Shown piece by piece: positions 22,063-32,917 of a DNA stretch of 64,000 nucleotides. The stretch's first letter is position 1, and every line of letters starts with the position of its first letter. Both the position numbers and the translations under genes were made by a program. The notes beneath the pieces were generated by a model that worked only from the letters and a program-made list of their open reading frames with translations, was not told where the DNA came from and did not search any database. The DNA is from Arenicellales bacterium (lineage in GTDB: Bacteria; Pseudomonadota; Gammaproteobacteria; BMS3Bbin11): the NCBI GenBank assembly GCA_029287915.1, contig JARFQE010000076.1, positions 1 to 64,000 of the forward strand. The letters are read 5' to 3'.

Positions 22063-22083
22063 TGTTTTACAAAGTGAACATTC

Positions 22084-24057
22084 TTAAGCGATGGCTTTGG
22101 ATTGTTCCTCTGTTTCGTTTGAGACAAGTATTTTTTCCATCTTCCTATTAATGTGTTTCATCTTATTACCCTGTTCAATGATTCCATCTCTGACATATCT
22201 CAATTCTGCCAGCCGGTCATCAAGGGTGTCGCTTGCCTTGTGGATGCGTTTAATGCTTTCGAGGCGACGTCGCAGCTGAATCTGGTGTTCCCTGATCTGT
22301 GCTTCCATCGGTGACATGATCGTTTTTAGCCAGTTATCAGCATCCTTGTTGGCTTTCTGAAATATCTGTCTGATTCTTGATGAGACAGAATCAAAAAAAC
22401 GTTCAGTAATAACACCCTGATCAAGCATGACCAGTGAAGTTGTTTTAACGAATCGTTCGCTGCTCTGTTCAAGTCGTTTTATCTCACGTAGATACTTTCT
22501 TGTTGAATAGCCTCCCGGTCTGATATTCACTAGTCCATGTTCTTCCTGAAAATTAGAATAAACGCCCTGCATTAGCTCCTTAATTTCATTTGACTGATCT
22601 GATGCAGCGTTAAAGGCCTCATAAACAGATGAGAAAAATTTCGTCATCGCGGTCTTGATACCCCTGCTGGTAAAACTTATTTTCATATTCTTTCGCGTTT
22701 TAGCAATAGTTGTTTCTATCGCCTTCGGATCAAGATGTTGATAAAGCGCAACTGTCTGTCGCGTGAATATGCTGCGAGTTGCCTGAAAACGTTGCAGGCT
22801 ACGTTCCAGGTGATTCTTGTCAGTCTTGACTTTAAGCAGCATGTTTTCGATGACTTCGGTATTTTTGCTGCTCAGGCCATCGAGCTCAGAGATATGTTCA
22901 TCTACGCCGGCCAGCCGTTGCTCAATCACCAGATTGATTGACCTGTCCATATCGGACATATCACGTTTGACATTATCCGTCACAATGTCTCGCTTGGCAG
23001 GGATGAGCATGTCAGACAGTGCATCTTCTAGTTCAAGGATACGACTTTTCTTTAACATTTTATTTTTGTGGCGGATTTTGGCAGTTAACGCCTTCTGTGC
23101 CGAAACCGGAAAAATCATCTCTTCATCTACATTGAGAATTTTTGCTGTTTCCTGTACCTGGCTGTTAATCTCTTCGGTGATCTCTTTCTGATCACGCAGG
23201 TCATCCCACAATACATCTATCTTGTTCAGGATGACGAGTCGGCCTTTTGCTCTGGAAGACATTTCACCCATATTGATATGATCTCTCCAGACCGCAAGAT
23301 CAGACTTTGTCACCCCTGTGTCTGCAGCCAGGATGAACATTACACCATGTGCACTGGCAAGCATGTTCAGTGTTAATTCAGGCTCGGCGCCAAGTGCATT
23401 TAATCCCGGTGTGTCGAGTATCACCAGGCCCTTGTCCAGCAGTGGGTGAGGAAAATTGATAATGGCATGTCGCCAGCGTGGTATTTCCACTTCACCATTT
23501 TCATCTACATGCAGGCCATCTTCATGACCCTCATCACTGGTAATATGCAAACCGAGGTTCTCAGCATGTTCGGGCTTTACTTTATTGACCTCGGTAATAT
23601 GCTTGAGCACATCTGCAATCTGCTCGGGAGAATCTATGTCCAGCGGATAATCACTCCATTCTTCAGGCATGCTTTTATACTCCTGAATGCTGGTGCCGGT
23701 AGAGCGTGTATCAATAGGTAAAAGGCGAACCGACGGTTCAAAATCATGGTCATACATCAACTCACTCGGACACATGGTAGTACGACCTGCACTGGATGGC
23801 AGTACACGTTTGCCCAAAGTCGAGAAAAATATTGCGTTTATCAGTTCCGATTTGCCGCGTGAAAATTCAGCCACAAAGGCAATATAAAGTTTGTCATCAT
23901 TGAGCGTATTGATGATTTGATTCAAGCGTTGTTCAGTATGGGCATTTGTCAGGTCTTCAGCCTTCGCAACATCACGATATTTCTTGATGACGTTTCTTAC
24001 CTGTTTCCGCCATTCACTATACGCTTCAAAATCATCAATAATTCCATGTTTAGTCAT
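22084..24057 (-). CDS. dynamin-family large GTPase
   Basis: G1 AEFSRGKSELINAIF, G3 DTPGLN, G4 NKID, long helical stalk-like C-terminus. Confidence 0.88.
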   Translation of the reverse strand: MTKHGIIDDFEAYSEWRKQVRNVIKKYRDVAKAEDLTNAHTEQRLNQIINTLNDDKLYIAFVAEFSRGKSELINAIFFSTLGKRVLPSSAGRTTMCPSELMYDHDFEPSVRLLPIDTRSTGTSIQEYKSMPEEWSDYPLDIDSPEQIADVLKHITEVNKVKPEHAENLGLHITSDEGHEDGLHVDENGEVEIPRWRHAIINFPHPLLDKGLVILDTPGLNALGAEPELTLNMLASAHGVMFILAADTGVTKSDLAVWRDHINMGEMSSRAKGRLVILNKIDVLWDDLRDQKEITEEINSQVQETAKILNVDEEMIFPVSAQKALTAKIRHKNKMLKKSRILELEDALSDMLIPAKRDIVTDNVKRDMSDMDRSINLVIEQRLAGVDEHISELDGLSSKNTEVIENMLLKVKTDKNHLERSLQRFQATRSIFTRQTVALYQHLDPKAIETTIAKTRKNMKISFTSRGIKTAMTKFFSSVYEAFNAASDQSNEIKELMQGVYSNFQEEHGLVNIRPGGYSTRKYLREIKRLEQSSERFVKTTSLVMLDQGVITERFFDSVSSRIRQIFQKANKDADNWLKTIMSPMEAQIREHQIQLRRRLESIKRIHKASDTLDDRLAELRYVRDGIIEQGNKMKHINRKMEKILVSNETEEQSKAIA

Positions 24058-24248
24058 CGAAAGCCTCTCTGGTTTGACTTCTCCTGGAAATATAAATATA
24101 GATCAGTTCCAGTTAAATACAAGAATTTATGGCAGTTCCATTGCAAACTTAAAGTGCTTTGTTAAGAGTGTTCTGTTCTAATTAATCCTTCTGAATCAAA
24201 TTGGCATAATCCAATGACTGGTACAAGCAATTATCACACAGACGGTAG

Positions 24249-25067
24249 TTATTTCTGGCAGTTCGGACAATAAAAGCTTGAGCGCTGGCCAATCACTTTT
24301 CGTTTGATAATATTGTTGCATTGCAGGCAGTTATCGCCCTCCCTGGCATAGACAAAAAGACTCTGTTTGAAGTAGCCGGCTTTTCCATTGCTATCGGTGA
24401 AGTCCTGTAGAGTTGTACCACCGGCAGCGATTGCCCGGGTCAGTACCTGCTGGATAGCAATAACCAGTCTTGAGCATGACTCACGTGACAGCCTGGCTGC
24501 TGATTTACCGGGCCGTATTCCTGCATGAAAAAGGGCTTCTGAAGCATAGATATTGCCAATGCCTGTCACGATATGCGAGTCCATGATGAGATTCTTTATG
24601 CAACAACGGCGGTTACGTGTCTGTTTATATAGATATTCTGTATTAAATTTATCATCAAGAGGCTCGGGCCCAAGAGAAGCCAGTAAGGCATGTCTGTCAG
24701 GTGCCTGATCTGTCCAGAGAACGGCTCCAAAGCGCCGCGGATCTCGAAAACGCAGGACCGTGCCATGACTAAACAAGATTTCGATATGTTCATGCTTGTC
24801 AGCAGGGGTATTCTGATCAACGATGCGTAAGCTTCCCGACATGCCAAGATGGATTATCAGGTGTCCATTCATACAGTCGAACAATAGGTACTTGGCACGG
24901 CGGCTAACAGACAGGATCTTCTGTCCTGGCATCCTGGTTTGTAATTCGTCTACTGGCACAGGCCAGCGTAAATTTGGATTATTTACACGAACCTCTGAAA
25001 TGCTGCGACCAACTATATGGGTGGCAATGCCGCGACATGTTGTTTCTACCTCAGGTAGTTCAGGCAT
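24249..25067 (-). CDS. mutM: formamidopyrimidine-DNA glycosylase
   Basis: MPELPEVETTCRGI; C-terminal zinc finger CLQCNNIIKRKVIGQRSSFYCPNCQ. Confidence 0.97.
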   Translation of the reverse strand: MPELPEVETTCRGIATHIVGRSISEVRVNNPNLRWPVPVDELQTRMPGQKILSVSRRAKYLLFDCMNGHLIIHLGMSGSLRIVDQNTPADKHEHIEILFSHGTVLRFRDPRRFGAVLWTDQAPDRHALLASLGPEPLDDKFNTEYLYKQTRNRRCCIKNLIMDSHIVTGIGNIYASEALFHAGIRPGKSAARLSRESCSRLVIAIQQVLTRAIAAGGTTLQDFTDSNGKAGYFKQSLFVYAREGDNCLQCNNIIKRKVIGQRSSFYCPNCQK

Positions 25068-25147
25068 GATTATGGGGATAATTTTGTGGTTAAGATAAAT
25101 GCTTAAACAGGTACAATTCAACAACGATAAAAAACAAGAGCAGATTT

Positions 25148-26167
25148 ATGACAGACAAAGTTGAGCTGGTCAATGACAGCAGGAGCTTTAGCACTGAAAC
25201 AGGAGAGAATATTCTTGGTGCGGCATTGAGACAGGGTATTGTCATCCCACATAACTGTCGCAATGGTTTTTGCGGCAGCTGTATCGGGCTTCTACATAAC
25301 GGTGATGTTGAGTACGAAGGTGATGAAAGGCCGCGTGCACTGAGCGAGGAGAAAGAGAAAGAGGGATTTGTCGTCTGCTGCCAGGCGAAAACCAACGGCG
25401 ATATCCTGCTGGAAGTTGAAACTATTGATGCGGTAGCTGATACCGAAATCAAGACCCTGCCGTGTCGTGTAAGCCGCCTGGTAAAACTGGCTGATGATGT
25501 AATGCTGATGATGTTAAAACTACCTCCACATGAAAAATTTCAATTTCATGCCGGCCAGTATCTGGATATTTTATTGCGAGATGGCCGTCGCCGTAGCTTT
25601 TCCATGGCGAGTTCACCGTCTAGCGAATTGATCGAATTGCATATACGTAAAGTCCCGGACGGGTCCTTTACCGGAGAGGTCTTCAACGAAATGAAAGAAA
25701 AAGATATGCTTCGAATTCAGGGGCCTTTTGGAACATTCATTCTGCGCGATGATAATTCACGCCCTGCGATCTTAATTGCCGGTGGAACAGGGCTTGCACC
25801 TTTGAAGAGCATGCTGGAAAGAGTCAGGGAACAGGGTTGTGACAGGCCACTGCACCTGTACTGGGGTGCAAGGGATGTCAGGGATCTGTACTTCCACCAG
25901 GAACTGAATCTATGGACGAAGGAACTTGATTGTCTAACATATACACCGGTTTTATCTGAGCCAGATGCTGCTGAGAGTTGGAGCGGTGCAACCGGCTGGG
26001 TGCATGAAGCAGTGTTAGTAGATTTTCCTGACTTACAGGGGGTTGATGTCTACGCTAGCGGCCCGCCACCGATGATTAACGCTATTCAGAATACTTTTCC
26101 AGAAAAAGGTCTACAGCAGGGGCATTTTTATTTTGATTCGTTTGAATATGCCAGTGACGGTGCATGA
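25148..26167 (+). CDS. 2Fe-2S ferredoxin/NAD(P)H flavin reductase (CDP-6-deoxy-delta-3,4-glucoseen reductase-like)
   Basis: CRNGFCGSCIG 2Fe-2S motif, RSFSMAS, GGTGLAPLKSM. Confidence 0.9.
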   Translation: MTDKVELVNDSRSFSTETGENILGAALRQGIVIPHNCRNGFCGSCIGLLHNGDVEYEGDERPRALSEEKEKEGFVVCCQAKTNGDILLEVETIDAVADTEIKTLPCRVSRLVKLADDVMLMMLKLPPHEKFQFHAGQYLDILLRDGRRRSFSMASSPSSELIELHIRKVPDGSFTGEVFNEMKEKDMLRIQGPFGTFILRDDNSRPAILIAGGTGLAPLKSMLERVREQGCDRPLHLYWGARDVRDLYFHQELNLWTKELDCLTYTPVLSEPDAAESWSGATGWVHEAVLVDFPDLQGVDVYASGPPPMINAIQNTFPEKGLQQGHFYFDSFEYASDGA

Positions 26168-27414
26168 GTTTCCAGTTCCGCGCCCTGCGATTCGAGGCGT
26201 GGATTTTGCTGTAGAGTTAAGTCCTGTGATTGATTGTTGAGACAGTTTTCAAGTCCACGTTTGTAAATCTTGAGAGCAGAATCATTTTCATCCAGTGACT
26301 CATGCAAGCGGGCGAGCTCCAGGAAGGCCTCGTTGTTATCACCATTTTGCACGGCCACTTCGAGAAAACTACGCGCCATACCCCATAACTGGTTCTGTAT
26401 CGCTAATCTGCCCATACACAGCATCAGCTGGGAGTCGGTTGGGTGTTCAGCAAGCAGTGATTCAGCGTATTTGAGCTGTGCGCCGGGGTCATCTGTTTTA
26501 ACTTGCCCATAGATCTCTATCAGTTCTTCAGACCACTGCTTTTTTAGTGCACTACGAAGTTGAGTTTCAGCTTCATTATGCTTGTCAAAACGGAGTAGAG
26601 TGCGGCAGTAGCTGGCAATGACAGTGACTTGTTTGTGAGAACTTCTTGGCAGAATTTGCCAGTTTTGCTCGAGAACGGAAATGTTGTTACTCGATGCGAG
26701 TAATTTTGTCGCTGCCAGTGTTTGTATTGTCGACAGGTCATTTTCATTCAGCGGGTGATGTCGGCTGGTGCTAGCAATCACTGACAGAAGCTCCTGCCAT
26801 TGTTCTGTTTGCGTGAGTAATTTTATCAGGCTGCGCATGATGGCGGGATTAGTAGGGGCAACTTCACTTAGACTGCGTGCTGTAGCCAGTGCTTGCTCAG
26901 TTTGACCTGCCAGATGTTGCATGGTGCATTGCGCAATCCCGATAGCCATTTCAGTGTCGTCTGATGGTGGACTGCCCAACTTGCTTGCCTCGTCAAGATA
27001 GTCATCTCGTTTCTGAAAATCTTCTTCCTGTTGGGCATTCCAGGCAGCCGAAAGGAGATTTAGTTCAGCCAGAGGATTATCTTCCAGTTTTTTCGTTAGA
27101 AGTTTCTCAGCCTGGGTCCAGTTGCCCTTAATGGTCTCTACAAGTCCTTTGCGCGTATATTCGATTGCCTGATCCTTGCTGCGCAGACGTTGCCAGCGAC
27201 GGACTCCTTCAGGTGCAGAAATTAATTTATTCAGCAGGCGTATTAACAGATAAAAAATAATGAAACTAATAAACAGTGCAAGGATAAATATCATTACTGA
27301 TGTTTCAATGGACCATGGCTCGCGCATAATCAGCACGTATCCAGGGTTTTCAGCAAGGATAGTCAGTCCAATCCCCGCAGATAGAGCGATAAAAAGTATC
27401 AGCAGGAAACGCAT
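26128..27414 (-). CDS. hemY: heme biosynthesis-associated TPR protein HemY
   Basis: Two N-terminal TM segments, HemY-type region, operon with hemX/hemD/hemC. Confidence 0.9.
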   Translation of the reverse strand: MRFLLILFIALSAGIGLTILAENPGYVLIMREPWSIETSVMIFILALFISFIIFYLLIRLLNKLISAPEGVRRWQRLRSKDQAIEYTRKGLVETIKGNWTQAEKLLTKKLEDNPLAELNLLSAAWNAQQEEDFQKRDDYLDEASKLGSPPSDDTEMAIGIAQCTMQHLAGQTEQALATARSLSEVAPTNPAIMRSLIKLLTQTEQWQELLSVIASTSRHHPLNENDLSTIQTLAATKLLASSNNISVLEQNWQILPRSSHKQVTVIASYCRTLLRFDKHNEAETQLRSALKKQWSEELIEIYGQVKTDDPGAQLKYAESLLAEHPTDSQLMLCMGRLAIQNQLWGMARSFLEVAVQNGDNNEAFLELARLHESLDENDSALKIYKRGLENCLNNQSQDLTLQQNPRLESQGAELETHAPSLAYSNESK

Positions 27415-28484
27415 TACTTCAGTTTCCCTTCGGTAATTTTCTGAAGTTGAACAAGCGAACCTGTAATGTCAGGTAATTGCGGGTTGAGGTTAATAGCTGC
27501 CAGCTTTTTCAGTTCGTTGACAGTCCACCTGGTGTTCTGACTGTCTGAATTGAAATATTTCATCACCCACTGCTGCGCCTGTTGCAGGCTGTTTCTATAG
27601 GTTTCACCGTCATTTCGTAACAGGGCCATTCGTGCTGTCATTATCAACGCCCTGGTATTCTCACGCAGGAAATATTGTTGATCCGGAGCACTTAGCGGGA
27701 TTGCAGGTTGGTCGATTCGGCGGATTTTTACCACACCGGACAGGTCCTGGACGATTTGTTGCCAGACGGAATCAGGTTTATCAGTAGTCTTCAGATCGGC
27801 GCTAGTTTCTTTATCTGTAGTCGCGACGCTACTATCAGGCTGTAGATTGTCTATCGATTGTTCGACAGCATGCAAACGGTTGATGGTGCCGGCCAGGTCT
27901 ATGCGCTCTATCTGCTGCAGGCTGGCAATGTCTTGTGCTATCTGCTGCCGGACCGGTTGTAATTCGGGATCACCATAATCGGCAATACGACGATCTGCAA
28001 TGTCAAGTGCTGTCAGTGCACCATCTATGTTAGCTGCCAGTAACAGCTGGTCCACGGCAAGCTGTAAAAGCTGGTGAACTTCCTCAACTGACCATGTTTG
28101 TTGTGTGTTCTCAATACTTGAATACAGGCCAGCCATAGACTTTTTAACAGAGAGAGTTTCAGCATGTTGGCGTTCAAGGCTTTTTTGCAGTTGCTGTAGA
28201 TTTCTTTGCTGCTCCTCACGTGTTGCCTGTAGAGCAGCGTCAAGGCTATTGATAGTCGACAGCATTTGCTGGTTTTGGTTGTTTTGTGTCAGGAATAGAT
28301 AACCACAGGCAGCTACAGCACCCATTGAAAGCAAGATGGCGATAATTGCCAGTCCAGATCCTGTTTTACTAGATCCTGTTTTACTTTTGACTGCTGATTC
28401 TATTTGCTCGTCATCTGTTTCAGATGAGCTTTCGATATCATTTGTCTGTTCCGGCAGGCTTTTATCTATTTCTTTGTTATCCAT
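27414..28484 (-). CDS. hemX: uroporphyrinogen-III C-methyltransferase-like HemX
   Basis: Single TM, coiled coil, VDQLLLAANIDGAL-LDIADRRI, hem cluster position. Confidence 0.9.
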   Translation of the reverse strand: MDNKEIDKSLPEQTNDIESSSETDDEQIESAVKSKTGSSKTGSGLAIIAILLSMGAVAACGYLFLTQNNQNQQMLSTINSLDAALQATREEQQRNLQQLQKSLERQHAETLSVKKSMAGLYSSIENTQQTWSVEEVHQLLQLAVDQLLLAANIDGALTALDIADRRIADYGDPELQPVRQQIAQDIASLQQIERIDLAGTINRLHAVEQSIDNLQPDSSVATTDKETSADLKTTDKPDSVWQQIVQDLSGVVKIRRIDQPAIPLSAPDQQYFLRENTRALIMTARMALLRNDGETYRNSLQQAQQWVMKYFNSDSQNTRWTVNELKKLAAINLNPQLPDITGSLVQLQKITEGKLK

Positions 28485-28532
28485 TTTAAGTTTTTCCAGA
28501 CATGTCCTGGGTTTACTATGTCTTCTCTTTTG

Positions 28533-29312
28533 TCATTGTGATACGCAATGCTCCATCACTGATTGAATTACATCGTCATCGCTCGCAGAAGGCATGAGTA
28601 TTGGTGTTAATTTGTACCCCAGTTTGCCACACAGTTCCACCATTGTAGATGAAATAACATACAGGGGGGTGGTATTAAGTCGATCCAAGTCGTCTTTTTT
28701 TACCATCTGATATAGATTTTTCAGACCTTCATTACTGGTCAGAATAATGCCATTTATCGTATGTCTGTCCCAGATCCTGGTGAGAATAGTGGGGTCGTTG
28801 TTCGGTCGCTTTCTTTCATAACACTCAAGATAATCAACGATAGCACCTCTTTTACGCAGGCTATCAGCAAGTTTTTCTCTGCCACCAATACCACGAAATA
28901 TCAGTATACGTTTGTCTTCCACTGAGTTCATCATGGATGATGAAAGCAGGCTTTCGGAACTGGCAGCCCCACTGGGCACAACATCGGCTGACAGCCCTAG
29001 CTCAGATAGTTGCTGTGCTGTGCCATCACCAATGGCCGCAATTTGTGTCTCTGGCGGCCAGTCACCAGTCTTTTTTACCAGTGCAGAACCAAAGATGGCC
29101 GCATTTCTGCTGATAAAAATCGCGATATCGTAGTTACCGAGAGACTTCGCCTGCGTAAGCAGTTGCTGCTGATTTTTTAGTGGACTGATAGCAATGACAG
29201 GAAAATGAACGACCGTGGCGCTCAGGTCCTGCAGTTTTTTAATCAGCTTGCCAGCCTGAGCCACTGGTCGGGTAACGACAATAGTGCAGTCTTGCAGGCT
29301 GGTAGATGTCAT
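28533..29312 (-). CDS. hemD: uroporphyrinogen-III synthase
   Basis: VVTRPVAQAGKL, FISRNAAIFG, GGREKLADSLRKRGA, ECYERKRP. Confidence 0.93.
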   Translation of the reverse strand: MTSTSLQDCTIVVTRPVAQAGKLIKKLQDLSATVVHFPVIAISPLKNQQQLLTQAKSLGNYDIAIFISRNAAIFGSALVKKTGDWPPETQIAAIGDGTAQQLSELGLSADVVPSGAASSESLLSSSMMNSVEDKRILIFRGIGGREKLADSLRKRGAIVDYLECYERKRPNNDPTILTRIWDRHTINGIILTSNEGLKNLYQMVKKDDLDRLNTTPLYVISSTMVELCGKLGYKLTPILMPSASDDDVIQSVMEHCVSQ

Positions 29313-29336
29313 GAACTCAAGGCTACTTCAGGCTAT

Positions 29337-30275
29337 CTATGCGCTGGTGTAGACTTGTGAAAGAATATCAGCAGCGCCCTTGTCCAGTAGTTGTTTTGCC
29401 AGTTCCTGTCCTAGTTCTTCAGCATTTCGTGTAAATCCGGCGATATCAGCATGTAATAGCTGACTGCCATCGGGGGTACCAACAATACCACGCAGATGCA
29501 AGCTGTCTTCATGGATTTCTGCAAAACCGGCAATCGGAACCTGGCAGCCACCTTCCAGCGTCGCATTCATCGCGCGTTCGGCAATAACACGTGCGTGGGT
29601 TGGTGCGTGGTTCAGCTGCATTAACAGGGAAAGGGTGAGTTCATCATCTTTTCGACACTCGACCCCGACCGCCCCCTGGGCAACAGCGGGCAGGCATATC
29701 TCAGGCGCCAGCATTTCCGTTATACGATCAGGCATTTGCAGCCGGATCAGGCCCGCAGCAGCCAGTATGATGGCATCAAATTCCCCTGCATCAAGTTTAG
29801 CCAGGCGCGTATTGACATTGCCTCTAAGGGAGACAATTTCCAGATCCGGACGGGCGGACTTTAGTTGCATTTGCCGACGCATACTTGAGGTGCCGAGGCG
29901 AGCTCCATGGGGTAGATCGAGAAAGTGATGATATTTATTTGAAACGAAGGCATCCCACGGCACCTCGCGCTTACAAATTACCGGTATATGAAGGGCCTCT
30001 GGTAAATCGACAGTCACATCCTTCATGGAGTGTACAGCGATATCTACACGCTCATCGATCAGTGCCTGTTCCAGTTCCTTGATAAAGAGGCCTTTACCAC
30101 CAATTTTTGCCAGCGGCGTATCGAGAATACGGTCACCTTCTGTACTCAGCTTAACAATTTCACACTCCAGCGAGCTGTGCCGGGCGACCAGTTCATCTCG
30201 AATATAGTGTGCCTGCCATAGTGCTAAAGGGCTTTTGCGTGTACCAATGCGAATTTTGTTCAAGGAGGGCTCCAA
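29337..30275 (-). CDS. hemC: porphobilinogen deaminase
   Basis: [43 protein letters not shown]. Confidence 0.97.
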   Translation of the reverse strand: MEPSLNKIRIGTRKSPLALWQAHYIRDELVARHSSLECEIVKLSTEGDRILDTPLAKIGGKGLFIKELEQALIDERVDIAVHSMKDVTVDLPEALHIPVICKREVPWDAFVSNKYHHFLDLPHGARLGTSSMRRQMQLKSARPDLEIVSLRGNVNTRLAKLDAGEFDAIILAAAGLIRLQMPDRITEMLAPEICLPAVAQGAVGVECRKDDELTLSLLMQLNHAPTHARVIAERAMNATLEGGCQVPIAGFAEIHEDSLHLRGIVGTPDGSQLLHADIAGFTRNAEELGQELAKQLLDKGAADILSQVYTSA

Positions 30276-30348
30276 CAGTTTGTACAGGTGTTTTGCTATA
30301 ATTGAGCAACCATCGACATATGATAAGTGAGTCTGGAGATATCCTGCA

Positions 30349-30918
30349 ATGTCATTTATGAATACTTCTCTTTTTTCCTCCCTCCTGTTCGTGATTCTAT
30401 TTTCTGTCCCAGTATCTGCAAATGTTGATATTGAAAGTGATAGGCTTCCGTTGGTGCGTGATTTGTTGGCTGAATCCCGTCAGGCCGCATGTAATGGACA
30501 GCCTCTGGTTGTTATGTTTGGTTCATCTACCTGTCCATACTGTAGTGTCGTACGCTCACTTTATATAATCCCATTGATGAATGATGAGCGCTATCCGGGC
30601 ATAGTTTCCCGTGAGCTGGAAATAGATAGTGATGAGCTGGTCAGAGATTTTTCCGGAAAACTTGTGCGTATGACTGAGCTGGCGTCAAAATACAGCGTAA
30701 CGCTTGTCCCTCAGGTGATGATTTTTGGTCCGAGTGGTAAGCAGGCGGGAAAGCCTATAATTGGAATTTCTAGTGAAGATTTCTATGCCTATTATCTGGA
30801 TCAGGCAATTCTTGCAGGTATCGAAATGGTGCGACAGAAATCTACTGCGGAAACCTCCGGTAACAATCCTTCTACTGACGTACCCAGCGCCTCACCTGGG
30901 GGGTATGTCTGCGACTGA
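30349..30918 (+). CDS. exported thioredoxin-fold protein (SoxW/thioredoxin-like, CPYC)
   Basis: Signal peptide; [28 protein letters not shown]. Confidence 0.8.
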   Translation: MSFMNTSLFSSLLFVILFSVPVSANVDIESDRLPLVRDLLAESRQAACNGQPLVVMFGSSTCPYCSVVRSLYIIPLMNDERYPGIVSRELEIDSDELVRDFSGKLVRMTELASKYSVTLVPQVMIFGPSGKQAGKPIIGISSEDFYAYYLDQAILAGIEMVRQKSTAETSGNNPSTDVPSASPGGYVCD

Positions 30919-31603
30919 CGACAAGTTTTTCATCAATATCCTTCATCAAAATACGCCAGTGGCCTGCAGTGTTTTTTTCCATTCCGAGCAGGTAGTCGGT
31001 ATTGACCAGTGAACTGCGATGAATGCGCAGGAAACGATCTGAAAACTCTTCTTCCAGGCTTACTAGTGATTCTTCAATGAGATGCTGTTCCTTGGCAGTA
31101 CGCACAGTTACATACTTGTTGTCGGCAATAAAATAGATAATGTCCTGCACTGGAATAAGTGTGATTCTGCCACGCATATGCACACTGATATGACTGCGAG
31201 ATTTTTTTTCATCGCTACTGCGATTTACCTCTTTTAGTTGCTTCGCGGTGATAGGCCGGGCTTTTTTCAGTGCTGTTTCGAGTCGTTCTTTGCGAATGGG
31301 TTTCAGCAGATAATCGACAGCATTCACCTCGAAGGCATCCAGAGCATGTTGGTCATAAGCAGTGGTGAAGATGATCATGGGCGGGTTTTCTATGCTCTGC
31401 AGGTGCATAGCGGCTTCCAGCCCATCCATTACAGGCATTCGTATATCTATTAATAACAGATCAGGTTTCAGGAGATTTGTTTTCTCTACAGCCTCGCTGC
31501 CATTGGCTGCTTCTCCGACAATTTCTGTCTCACCCAGGTCTGCAAGTAAATCTCGCAAACGTTGTCTTGCGAGGCTTTCATCATCAACAATAAGAATCTT
31601 CAT
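30872..31603 (-). CDS. algR: LytTR-family response regulator AlgR
   Basis: MKILIVDDESLARQRLRDLL receiver and LytTR domain (IHRSSLVN); adjacent to algZ and hemC. Confidence 0.92.
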   Translation of the reverse strand: MKILIVDDESLARQRLRDLLADLGETEIVGEAANGSEAVEKTNLLKPDLLLIDIRMPVMDGLEAAMHLQSIENPPMIIFTTAYDQHALDAFEVNAVDYLLKPIRKERLETALKKARPITAKQLKEVNRSSDEKKSRSHISVHMRGRITLIPVQDIIYFIADNKYVTVRTAKEQHLIEESLVSLEEEFSDRFLRIHRSSLVNTDYLLGMEKNTAGHWRILMKDIDEKLVVSRRHTPQVRRWVRQ

Positions 31604-31619
31604 CTGGTTCCTCGGTAAA

Positions 31620-32675
31620 TCATCTGTTGGTAACAATAGGGAAGGTGATCTGTGTAATATGTAATTCGTCACGACTGGTGGAGCTAAGTGAGGCGGCATC
31701 TCCAAAATGTCGAACCAGTCTCTGTTTGATGTTATCCATAGCAATCTTATTTCCTTTTCGATGACTCTGCTCACCTTCAGCTGGCAGTGGATTACGTATA
31801 AGGACCTTTACCGTGTCTTTGTCAGCTCGCATGTCTATATCAATAACGCCACCGCCAAAACTGGGCTCAATACCGTGATAAACAGCATTTTCCAGCAGTG
31901 GCTGCAGAATCAACGATGGCACGAAACAATTTTCTGGTATATGTTTTAAATGCCATTGTACGCTGAGCCTGTCACCGAGGCGGAGTTTTTCAATTTTCAG
32001 ATACTGTTTTGATGTTTCTATTTCGGCTACCAACGGGACCAGATTACGAACATCGGCCATCAGTACACGAATCAGGTCAGCCAGGTCCTGCAATGCATGC
32101 TCGGCCATCTCAGGATTGTTTCTTATTAGCCCGGCAATGCTATTCATGCTGTTAAACATAAAATGTGGCCGTATACGTGACTGCAGGGCCTGTAGATTGG
32201 CGGTCTGAAATGATTTTCTGATGGCGCTGGTTTTTGATTTCTGTAATAGAACCATTAACACTATAAAATAGCTTATGCTGGCAATAATGAAAACCTGCAT
32301 TGGTGAAATCTTTGCCCAGTCGCCTGATATCTTAAATGACCAATTGTCAACAACAAGGTTATAAAGGCCATAGCCAATAATAAATGTGGTTGCCATTAGC
32401 AGCAAATAAGCAGCGATCAGGTTGATGATGAGTGGCCGCGATTTAAGGATTGGATTGAAAAGTTTTAGTACCAGTGCATCTGATACTGCAATCAGAATGC
32501 TCGCAGCCAGCAGCGCACTGAAGTCAGGGATAATACTGCTGTTCCATGTGTTGTACCGAGCCGCAGTTATGACCAGGCTGGTCAGTAATGCTGCGAGCAA
32601 CAGGATACCCGTTACAGAAGTTGTGTAGTCAGGAGGCGTTATTGTCTCTGTCGCTTTAGCTTGTTTCTTGCTCAT
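31620..32675 (-). CDS. algZ: LytS-type sensor histidine kinase AlgZ/FimS
   Basis: LQSRIRPHFMFNSMNSIAGLIRNNP, LILQPLLENAVYHGIE; start at MSKKQAKATE. Confidence 0.9.
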   Translation of the reverse strand: MSKKQAKATETITPPDYTTSVTGILLLAALLTSLVITAARYNTWNSSIIPDFSALLAASILIAVSDALVLKLFNPILKSRPLIINLIAAYLLLMATTFIIGYGLYNLVVDNWSFKISGDWAKISPMQVFIIASISYFIVLMVLLQKSKTSAIRKSFQTANLQALQSRIRPHFMFNSMNSIAGLIRNNPEMAEHALQDLADLIRVLMADVRNLVPLVAEIETSKQYLKIEKLRLGDRLSVQWHLKHIPENCFVPSLILQPLLENAVYHGIEPSFGGGVIDIDMRADKDTVKVLIRNPLPAEGEQSHRKGNKIAMDNIKQRLVRHFGDAASLSSTSRDELHITQITFPIVTNR

Positions 32676-32738
32676 TCGAGTGTCTCGACCATAAAGATCG
32701 ACTTCAGGTGTGGCAATGAACATGATAGCAGTAGCGAT

Positions 32739-32845
32739 AAAAAAAAACCCCTTGAAAACAAGGGGTCTGAATCTTCTAGTCCAGTAGTCGGGGGTGTATC
32801 AGATGAGGGTTGCTGGACCAGGATGTTAGTGCTATTTACTAACGG
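32739..32845 (-). ncRNA. candidate sRNA A, tandem sibling of 33182-33285
   Basis: Minus strand: SL1 GTTAGT/ACTAAC; SL2 UGGUCCAG/CUGGACUA with loop CCCTCATCTGATACACCCC; terminator ACCCCTTGttttCAAGGGGT + T9. 5' end approximate. Confidence 0.65.
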
Positions 32846-32908
32846 TGACGATATTACCACAGCAGGCACTGGTATAAAAAACTTGCTGATCACAGGGTGA
32901 ATCGGGCA

Positions 32909-32917
32909 GACGAATGG
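32909..32917 (-). promoter_or_regulatory. AlgR-box-like motif CCATTCGTC
   Basis: One mismatch to AlgR consensus CCGTTCGTC; upstream of sRNA A. Confidence 0.35.
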
